DNA of 48,341 nt from JALSKU01 sp964556545 (GTDB lineage: Bacteria > Campylobacterota > Campylobacteria > Campylobacterales > JALSKU01), in assembly GCA_964556545.1 (NCBI GenBank), contig CAZKWE010000062.1, positions 1 to 48,341 on the forward strand, read 5' to 3'. This document shows positions 34,384 to 40,868 of this stretch, piece after piece (the stretch's first letter is position 1; every line of letters begins with the position of its first letter). The translations under genes were made by a program, and so were the position numbers. The notes under the pieces were generated by a model. The model saw only the letters and a program-made list of their open reading frames with translations. It made no database searches and had not been told where the DNA came from.

Positions 34384-35658
34384 ATGAGTGCTTTTATCAT
34401 ACTTTTTATTCTTATAATTCTACTTATCATAAGAGTTCCTATCGGGTTTGCTCTTGGGGGATTGGGAGCTGCTCTTTTAGCTTATTTTCCACTTCCTTTA
34501 AATGCAATACCTCAAAGACTTTATGGAACTATGGATAGTTTTGAACTTTTAGCTGTTCCTATGTTTTTGCTTATGTCAAATATTTTACTTAAAGGAAAAG
34601 TGGGTAAAGACTTATTTGCGGCAGTTCAAAGCTGGATAGGACATTGGCCCGGTGGTCTTGGGGTTGCCACTATACTCTCTTGCGGAATATTTTCAGCAGT
34701 TTCAGGCTCATCCGTGGCAACTGCGGCAACTATAGGTACGGTTGCTATTCCTGAAATGACCAAAAGAGGATATCCAAAACATTTTGTTTACGGACTTTTA
34801 GCCGCAGGCGGAACACTTGGCATTATGATACCTCCGTCAATTCCTCTCATTATATACGGTGTAGTTTCGGAAAGCTCCATTCCGAAACTCTTTTTAGCAG
34901 GAATAGGACCCGGAGTATTTTTGATAATTTTATTTATAACTTACAGTATATTTTACTCAAAATTAAGCAAACAATACCACTCTATACCGAAAGCTACTTG
35001 GAAAGAGAGAATGGAAGCCACCAAAATGGCACTTCCCACAATCTTTATAGCAACATCAGTTATAGGTTCTATCTATATGGGTATAGCAACACCCTCCGAA
35101 AGTGCCGGAGTTGGTTTTGTGCTTTCTATGGTAGTAACTTTCTTAATGGGCAGAATGAATTTTAAAAAATTAAAAGAAGCAGTCTATGATTCGGCTAAAA
35201 CTACCATCATGATATTTATCATAATTGCAGGAGCGAAAGTTTTTTCATATGCAATAACACTATATATGATACCTCAAAATATATCCCAACTTTTAGTGCA
35301 AAATATAACAAATCCAACTATTTTTATATTTGCCATTGGTTTAGTACTTCTGTTTGTAGGATTTTTTCTTGAATCACTTTCAATGCTTCTTATAATGGTG
35401 CCGGTACTGTTTCCGGCAATTATGGATAAAATGATAGATCCTATATGGTTTGGGCTCTTTTTTGTAATTCTTATAGAAACTGCACTTATTACTCCGCCTG
35501 TCGGAATGAATCTGTTTATAATTCAAGCCATATCAAATGCAAAATTGACTGAAATAGTAAAAGGTGTTTGGCCTTTTGTGCTTATTATGTTATTTACTGC
35601 GACCCTTATGTGGTTTTGGCAGGATTTGGCTCTTTATATACCATACCATTTTAAATAA
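34384..35658 (+). CDS. dctM: TRAP transporter large membrane subunit (DctM family)
   Basis: A 424-aa integral membrane protein with about 12 helices forming the sodium- and substrate-translocating part. Signatures are IRVPIGFALGGLGAAL near the start, FSAVSGSSVATAATIGTVAIP, GTLGIMIPPSIPLIIYG, and the second-repeat ALITPPVGMNLFII. Length is normal for DctM. It begins right after the dctQ stop. The 3' end overlaps the convergent modC by 8 nt, and no separate terminator is visible. Confidence 0.94.
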   Translation: MSAFIILFILIILLIIRVPIGFALGGLGAALLAYFPLPLNAIPQRLYGTMDSFELLAVPMFLLMSNILLKGKVGKDLFAAVQSWIGHWPGGLGVATILSCGIFSAVSGSSVATAATIGTVAIPEMTKRGYPKHFVYGLLAAGGTLGIMIPPSIPLIIYGVVSESSIPKLFLAGIGPGVFLIILFITYSIFYSKLSKQYHSIPKATWKERMEATKMALPTIFIATSVIGSIYMGIATPSESAGVGFVLSMVVTFLMGRMNFKKLKEAVYDSAKTTIMIFIIIAGAKVFSYAITLYMIPQNISQLLVQNITNPTIFIFAIGLVLLFVGFFLESLSMLLIMVPVLFPAIMDKMIDPIWFGLFFVILIETALITPPVGMNLFIIQAISNAKLTEIVKGVWPFVLIMLFTATLMWFWQDLALYIPYHFK

Positions 35659-36505
35659 CCGATACTGTCGGACTAAAAGCTTTTGTACTGATTTTAACTT
35701 TTTGTCCGATTTTCAAGCCTTTTGCTTCCGCCTGACTTAAAACAACTTCTACAAGTTGTTGTCCTATGGAAACAATAGCAATAAAAATCACATCTACTTT
35801 AATCAAATCAAGAAGCTCTCCTTCAAAAGAGAGTTTTTGAGAACCGCTGGTCTTTAAAAATATATCCTTTGCAATCCCATCTTTTTTTATCATACCGTTA
35901 TCAAGCAAAATTACTCTGTCAGCCATTTTATATATCTCACTGGGGTCATGACTTACAAACAGAGTAATAGTTTTAAATCTTTTATGAAATGCCATTATCT
36001 CATCTTGAAGCTTTACTCTTATATCAGGATCTAAAGCACTGAGCGGTTCATCCATCAATAAAAGTTTAGGTCTATTCATCATAGCCCTGCAAAGTGCTAC
36101 TCTTTGCTTTTGTCCACCGCTTAAAGTGGAGGGATATCTTTTGGCAAGGTCACTTATTTCACAAATTTCAAGTAGTTCGTTTGCCAATTTTTTATCATTG
36201 TTTATATACAAAAGGTTATCTGCTACATTCATATTCATAAAAAGTGCATAATCTTGAAAAACAAACCCTATCTCTCTTTTTTGAGGAGGAAGAGAATTTT
36301 TTTTATCAAGCCAAATTTTATCATCAACCTTTATATAACCCTCGGCTTCTTCAAGTCCTGCCAAAATCCTAAGAAATGTTGTTTTTCCGCTTCCGCTTTT
36401 ACCGCTTATGGCTAAAAATTCATTATCATTTATATGTAATTTTATCAACAAGTCCATTCTGTTGCCAAATCCGCCAAGAGTTTTTTTTATATCAATTGTT
36501 ATCAT
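35651..36505 (-). CDS. modC: Molybdate/tungstate ABC transporter ATPase ModC
   Basis: A 284-aa ATPase powering molybdate or tungstate import. Walker A is GKSGSGKT at 35-42. The family QFQD-type glutamine is in IGFVFQDYALF, the signature is LSGGQKQRVALCRA, and Walker B is LLLMDEPLSALD. A C-terminal TOBE-type domain (about 220-284, ending GQKVKISTKAFSPTVSVI) can sense bound oxyanion. It starts 4 nt within modB. Last gene of modE-modA-Mop-modB-modC. Confidence 0.94.
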   Translation of the reverse strand: MITIDIKKTLGGFGNRMDLLIKLHINDNEFLAISGKSGSGKTTFLRILAGLEEAEGYIKVDDKIWLDKKNSLPPQKREIGFVFQDYALFMNMNVADNLLYINNDKKLANELLEICEISDLAKRYPSTLSGGQKQRVALCRAMMNRPKLLLMDEPLSALDPDIRVKLQDEIMAFHKRFKTITLFVSHDPSEIYKMADRVILLDNGMIKKDGIAKDIFLKTSGSQKLSFEGELLDLIKVDVIFIAIVSIGQQLVEVVLSQAEAKGLKIGQKVKISTKAFSPTVSVI

Positions 36506-37170
36506 AAAAGCCTGCTTTTTGCTTTTTTGTTAAATGCATAAACAACAAATAAAACAGTAAAACTGATAAGCACCATAATAGCACTATAAATATGCGCGGC
36601 AGTATAATCCATCTCCTCAACCATCTCATATATGGCAACACTTGCCACTTTTGTTTTACCGGGAATACTTCCTCCGACCATCAAAACTACACCAAATTCT
36701 CCAACAGTATGAGCAAAAGTTATCACACAGGCACTTAAAATTGATGATTTCATATTTGGCAGAGCAACCTTAAAAATAGTTTTCAACTTACCTTTTCCTC
36801 CAAGATATGATGCTTCAAGCATATTTTTTGATAATCCTTCAAAACCGTTTTGAATAGGCTGAAGCATAAAAGGAAATGAGTACAAGCAACTTGCCACAAC
36901 AAGTCCCGAAAAAGTAAACACCAACTTAATACCAAAATTTTCATCTAAAAATCTACTTAGAGGAGAATTGTACGACAATGCATAAAGTATGTAAAATCCC
37001 AGCACAGAAGGCGGTAACACTATAGGCAAAGCCGTCAGGGCTTCCAAAAATGGTTTAATTTTTGATTTTGTCTGAGAAAGATACCAGGCATAAGGCAAGG
37101 ATATAACAAACAATATCAAAGTGGTAATGGCTGCAAGCTTAAAAGAAATGATAAATGGAGTAAAATTCAT
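36502..37170 (-). CDS. modB: Molybdate/tungstate ABC transporter permease ModB
   Basis: A 222-aa inner-membrane permease with five to six helices. It has the ABC-permease cytoplasmic loop EASYLGGKGKLKTIFKVALPNM (EAS, then G, then LP) and PIVLPPSVLGFYILYALS, typical of ModB. It overlaps both neighbours by 4 nt (Mop-like and modC), so this is tightly coupled translation. Confidence 0.93.
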   Translation of the reverse strand: MNFTPFIISFKLAAITTLILFVISLPYAWYLSQTKSKIKPFLEALTALPIVLPPSVLGFYILYALSYNSPLSRFLDENFGIKLVFTFSGLVVASCLYSFPFMLQPIQNGFEGLSKNMLEASYLGGKGKLKTIFKVALPNMKSSILSACVITFAHTVGEFGVVLMVGGSIPGKTKVASVAIYEMVEEMDYTAAHIYSAIMVLISFTVLFVVYAFNKKAKSRLL

Positions 37171-37562
37171 CTTATAACTCTCTTGATAAACAAATCGCTT
37201 GATTTAACAAGCATATATACTTCATCATTTACTTGCAGATTCAACTTTCTTGATGCCCGGGAAGTTATAACACTCTCAAACGGATTTCCTTCAAATTCAA
37301 TCACTATACTGCTTAAAACTTCTCCATTTTTTATATCTTTTATCTTTGAAAACATAATGTTGCTTATGCTTGATTTTCGAGGAAACTCCTTTGACAAAGA
37401 TATATGAGCAGGTTTGACACTGAGTAAAACCTCATCACCGTTTTCTATATCAGGTAATTCAAGTCCCATCATATAAAAAGATATATCATTATATTGAAAT
37501 TCCACAACATGTAAAAAATCTTTTTCCTGTATATTTTTTACTTTAGCCTTTATTTCATTCAT
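37167..37562 (-). CDS. Mop-like TOBE di-domain molybdate-binding protein
   Basis: A 131-aa protein made of two TOBE/Mop-like segments (about 1-65 and 68-131; e.g. GDEVLLSVKPAHISLS and LQVNDEVYMLVKSSDLFI). Such domains bind molybdate or tungstate at subunit interfaces. It sits between modA and modB with 4-nt overlaps on both sides. A stand-alone TOBE protein in this position is known in the Campylobacter molybdate operon. It may buffer molybdate or regulate transport; the exact role is unknown. Confidence 0.82.
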   Translation of the reverse strand: MNEIKAKVKNIQEKDFLHVVEFQYNDISFYMMGLELPDIENGDEVLLSVKPAHISLSKEFPRKSSISNIMFSKIKDIKNGEVLSSIVIEFEGNPFESVITSRASRKLNLQVNDEVYMLVKSSDLFIKRVIR

Positions 37563-38293
37563 TTTATATTATATCCAAAGCTAATTAGTATATTTTTTAC
37601 CGTATTGCCAAACATAAAATTATAAAATTCTCTTGCTTCTTTTTTATCTTTAAGCAAAACTATCCCTTGTTTTATGGGAGTATATAAAAAAGGTTTAATT
37701 TCTATCCAATTAATATCTTTTTTATACTTTTTCATATGTCTGCTAAAAAGAGTTGATTTTGCAACAAATCCTATATCGGCAGCTATAATAGAGTATGTAG
37801 TTGCCTGGGCAACACTCTGGGCATACACAAACTTGTTTTTTAGCTTATTATAAATAAAAGATTTTCTTAAGGCTTCTACTGCGGCTTTTCCGTAAGGGGC
37901 TATCTTTGGATTGGCAAGGGCTATCTTTTTAATATTTTTATCTTTTAAGAGCATTATACCTTTGGAAAAATCTTTTCTTTTACTGCTTAAAAGTGCCAAA
38001 GCTCCGGTAGCATAAACTTTTGGTGCGGTAATACAAAGTTTTTGTTTATACAGTGCATTAGGATATTTCATATTTGCTGATAAAAAAATATCAAACGGTG
38101 CTGAATTTTTTATCTGGGCAAAAAGTTTTCCACTACTTCCGATTAAAATTTCAACTTTTATATCAGGATATTTTTTATAAAAAGCTTTGACAATTTCAGG
38201 CATTGCATAACTCATATTGGCCGCTACCGCAACTTTTATAACAGATCCCCACACAGATATACAAAACAAAACAAATAAAACAATTTTTTTCAT
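37559..38293 (-). CDS. modA: Molybdate/tungstate-binding periplasmic protein ModA
   Basis: A 244-aa binding protein with a signal peptide (1-16). The fold pattern is VIKVAVAANMSYAMPEIVKAF, EILIGSSGKLFAQI with the anion-contacting SSG serines, FDIFLSANMKYP, and NPKIAPYGKAAVEAL, which carries the PYG loop. These are the standard oxyanion contacts of ModA. Whether molybdate or tungstate is preferred cannot be read here. It lies 29 nt after modE and begins the transport genes. Confidence 0.93.
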   Translation of the reverse strand: MKKIVLFVLFCISVWGSVIKVAVAANMSYAMPEIVKAFYKKYPDIKVEILIGSSGKLFAQIKNSAPFDIFLSANMKYPNALYKQKLCITAPKVYATGALALLSSKRKDFSKGIMLLKDKNIKKIALANPKIAPYGKAAVEALRKSFIYNKLKNKFVYAQSVAQATTYSIIAADIGFVAKSTLFSRHMKKYKKDINWIEIKPFLYTPIKQGIVLLKDKKEAREFYNFMFGNTVKNILISFGYNIK

Positions 38294-38322
38294 AAATTAC
38301 CTTTTTCCATAATTTTTAATTT

Positions 38323-39078
38323 CTATTTTCCTATAATTATATTTTTAGGCCTTATAAATATAAAAACTTTTTTATTTTTTTCAAGTTTTAACTTTTCACT
38401 CAACTCATTTTTACAAGTTATCCGGAATTTATCCATATTGTCAATATGCAGTTTTATATTAGTAGTGATTTTACCAACTTCCAATTCTTCTATAATCCCT
38501 TGTAAAATATTGGCAGTTTTTTTAAATTCATTTTTATTTGAAATAATTACGGAAGTAGCTTTTATGATACCTACTATCTCATCACCTATGTCAAGATTTA
38601 AATCATTGGCCGCTTCTTTTGTGATGATTGATTTTAAAACTACTTTACTTTTTAATTCAAAGCTTATCTCGGCACTTGTCCTGTCTTTTTTTATCTCTAC
38701 TATTTTTCCGAACAGTTGATTTCTGGCACTAAGTTTAAGAGTTAATTTTTTTATAGCTTTAATATCGGATATATTTGAAAGAGAAGAGATAAATTTATCA
38801 TACTCTTTTTTTATAAGATGATAATCTTTTATCAATTTTTCACCATAGGCAGTAAGCATTGTTCCCCCTCCTCCGCTTCCTCCAATGGATTTAACAACTA
38901 CAGATTCTTTTGAAAGATTATTGATATTATCAACCATTTCCCATGCTGATTTATAGCTAATCGGCAAAGATTTTGAAGCCTTGGAGATAGAGCCATACTC
39001 TTTTATTGCTTCAAGAAGCGCTATTTCTTTTTCCAATAAATATATAGAAGAAAAGTCAAAGAATACCTTTTTTTTCAA
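38323..39078 (-). CDS. modE: Molybdate-responsive regulator ModE
   Basis: A 251-aa regulator with an N-terminal winged helix-turn-helix (about 15-110; YGSISKASKSLPISYKSAW, then GGSGGGGTMLTAYGEKLI, the ModE signature) and two C-terminal TOBE/Mop domains (about 115-185 and 188-251). The TOBE domains bind molybdate, which turns ModE into a DNA-binding repressor of transport. The start codon is TTG at 39078 with AAAGG (complement of 39085-39089) upstream. A good ModE-type operator overlaps that promoter, so autoregulation of the whole modE-modC operon is likely. Confidence 0.94.
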   Translation of the reverse strand: MKKKVFFDFSSIYLLEKEIALLEAIKEYGSISKASKSLPISYKSAWEMVDNINNLSKESVVVKSIGGSGGGGTMLTAYGEKLIKDYHLIKKEYDKFISSLSNISDIKAIKKLTLKLSARNQLFGKIVEIKKDRTSAEISFELKSKVVLKSIITKEAANDLNLDIGDEIVGIIKATSVIISNKNEFKKTANILQGIIEELEVGKITTNIKLHIDNMDKFRITCKNELSEKLKLEKNKKVFIFIRPKNIIIGK

Positions 39079-39085
39079 TACATAC

Positions 39086-39109
39086 CTTTATATAGTAAAA
39101 TATATAACG
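39086..39109. promoter_or_regulatory. ModE operator at the modE promoter
   Basis: On the minus strand CGTTATATA-TTTTAC-TATATAAAG: two 9-nt half-sites (39101-39109 and 39086-39094) separated by 6 nt, one mismatch from perfect symmetry. This fits the conserved ModE box as I recall it (CGnTATATA-N6-TATATAACG). The right half covers the modE Shine-Dalgarno, and the left half lies at the predicted transcription start. Confidence 0.75.
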
Positions 39110-39111
39110 GT

Positions 39112-39117
39112 ATTATA
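39112..39117 (-). promoter_or_regulatory. modE operon promoter -10 element
   Basis: TATAAT on the minus strand, 34-39 nt before the modE start codon. Its predicted start site (about 39105) falls inside the ModE operator, as expected for a repressor site. Confidence 0.6.
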
Positions 39118-39139
39118 GTAAAAAAAAATTAAAATTTCT

Positions 39140-40423
39140 TTATATATCAAAAAGTATATTGTAATACTTTTTTACACTATCATTTACCTTTATGATATTT
39201 TTAAGATAATTTTTTATATTGCCTCTTGTGTACTCTATGTATAATTTTTTTGGATTTACCGCTCTTCCTATAGCTACATAAAATTGACTCGGTGTAAAAA
39301 TATGGTCTATATTGCATACAAGATTTTCTATACTCATGCCTTGTGATTTGTGTATAGTTATGGCATAAGCCAATTTTACAGGATATTGCTTCAGGGTTGC
39401 AAGAATATTCTCTTCCAATTCCTCGTTACTGTTTTTGCTGTATTCTACAAGATTAAACTCCTGCCTTTGCACTTTTACAACTCTTTTGTTTTTTTCTATT
39501 ATCAAAGAATCTTCAAATATCTCTTTAACCACTCCTCTTTCACCATTATAAAACTTACCCCATTTATTGGAAGTAAAAAGAACAGGTACCCCTTCTTTTA
39601 TCCTTAATTCCTCATTTACAGGCAAAGAATTTATCCAATTTTGAACTCTTTTATTTGATAATTTTTTCTCATATAAAGTTATATCGGATTTAAGTATCAT
39701 CTCTTTTGCCTTATGGGCTTTGAGATTTTTTTCGTTTATTAAAGTTACTTCTTTGTTTATCCCGTGTAAGAATGTAGGCTCTTCTTTTAAAACTTTTGTA
39801 TTATTTGATAAATTTATCAAATAATGCTCAACTTCATTGTCTACAATTCCTACTCTTATTTTGTTTAATATCCTAAAAAATTCTTTATCTTTTGTTCTTT
39901 TCATTTCTTTAAGTTCTATCACTACCGGATCAAAAAAACTCCACGAATTACTCTCAAAAGCATAAATGCCCCCAAATAAATTATTGGTATATCTGTTTTT
40001 CACAACAGGGGGAAGTTGGAAAAAATCTCCCACAAATAAAAAAGTAGTTTCAGATCCGGCTCTTTCAACTCTATATCTTATCATATCAAGCATATCACAG
40101 CTTACCATACTTATCTCATCTACAATAATAAGATCACAACTTTTTAAAAGTTCGTTGATCTCTTTGATTCTTTTTTTGTTTTTTCTATCTTGCAATACCA
40201 ATTCTTCCAAGTTTGAACATATTCCAAAAGCAAAAAAACTATGTATGGTTTGTCCGCCTATATTTATAGCACTTATACCTGTACTTCCAAGTACGGCTAC
40301 ATGTTTTAAATTTTTTTTATATTCTAATATTATCTCTTTTGTAAGATAACTTTTTCCGACTCCGGCTCCACCGGTTAAAAAAACATTTTTTGTTTTTAAA
40401 AGCTTTAGTATTTTATTTTTCAT
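39140..40423 (-). CDS. Pif1-like AAA helicase (RecD/Pif1 superfamily 1B)
   Basis: A 427-aa 5'-to-3' superfamily 1B helicase. Walker A is LTGGAGVGKS, followed by LGSTGISAINIGGQTIHSFF (motif Ia), Walker B LIIVDEISMVSCDML, and motif III FVGDFFQLPPVV. The C-terminal motifs are LAYAITIHKSQGMSI and FYVAIGRAVNPKKLYI. Pif1-type helicases unwind G-quadruplex and forked DNA; the bacterial role is unclear. I place the start at ATG 40423: a TATAAT on the minus strand ends about 9 nt upstream, so the mRNA may be leaderless. A TTG at 40450 would add nine residues but lies upstream of that -10. It is divergent from the EamA pseudogene. Confidence 0.88.
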   Translation of the reverse strand: MKNKILKLLKTKNVFLTGGAGVGKSYLTKEIILEYKKNLKHVAVLGSTGISAINIGGQTIHSFFAFGICSNLEELVLQDRKNKKRIKEINELLKSCDLIIVDEISMVSCDMLDMIRYRVERAGSETTFLFVGDFFQLPPVVKNRYTNNLFGGIYAFESNSWSFFDPVVIELKEMKRTKDKEFFRILNKIRVGIVDNEVEHYLINLSNNTKVLKEEPTFLHGINKEVTLINEKNLKAHKAKEMILKSDITLYEKKLSNKRVQNWINSLPVNEELRIKEGVPVLFTSNKWGKFYNGERGVVKEIFEDSLIIEKNKRVVKVQRQEFNLVEYSKNSNEELEENILATLKQYPVKLAYAITIHKSQGMSIENLVCNIDHIFTPSQFYVAIGRAVNPKKLYIEYTRGNIKNYLKNIIKVNDSVKKYYNILFDI

Positions 40424-40462
40424 AAATGTATTATATAATACCACTTTCAAAAAGGAGCTTAT

Positions 40463-40851
40463 TTGAATAAATATATTCCATATCTTATTATGTTGCTCCC
40501 GCCACTATTTTGGGCAGGAAATTTTATAGTTGGAAAATCGGTACAATTTTACTGCTTCCTCTTTATATATACAATCCATTTCAAGAACAAATGATATTGC
40601 TTAACAAAAATGTTATATATGCACTTTTGTATATAGCCATATTTCCATCTATTATCTCTTATCTTGCATGGAATTACGGTTTGCATAAAATTGGGACTGC
40701 AACAGGAGGACAGTATATACATCTTATGCCGATATTCGGGGCATTAATGGCAGTTATATTTCTTGGAGAAAAAATACATTCATATCATATCACAGGAGGT
40801 TTTTGCATAGGTTTGGGGCTTTGGCTGAGTATAAAAAAAGCAAGAGGATAA
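40463..40851 (+). pseudogene. EamA/DMT-family transporter, internally deleted and frameshifted
   Basis: The frame from TTG 40463 (ribosome site AAAGGAG upstream) reads MNKYIPYLIMLLPPLFWAG and NFIVGKSVQ, a normal first EamA helix, then hits a stop at 40592-40594. From about 40530 a different frame reads the C-terminal part of the same family: LLLPLYIYNP, IAIFPSIISYLAWNYGLHKIG, LMPIFGALMAVIFLGE, ITGGFCIGLGLWLSI, ending at 40851. An intact EamA protein has about 290-300 residues and ten helices. Here only helix 1 and roughly helices 7-10 remain, in different frames, so roughly 160 codons were deleted near 40530-40545. It is not expected to be functional. Confidence 0.82.
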
Positions 40852-40862
40852 TTCCTCCTGCT
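40833..40862 (-). terminator. Terminator of acnB
   Basis: On the minus strand AGCAGGAGGA (complement of 40853-40862), loop ATTA, TCCTCTTGCT with one mismatch, then a run of T (complement of 40832-40838). A strong intrinsic terminator 7 nt past the acnB stop. It lies inside the last codons of the EamA remnant. Confidence 0.8.
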
Positions 40863-40868
40863 TTTGAT

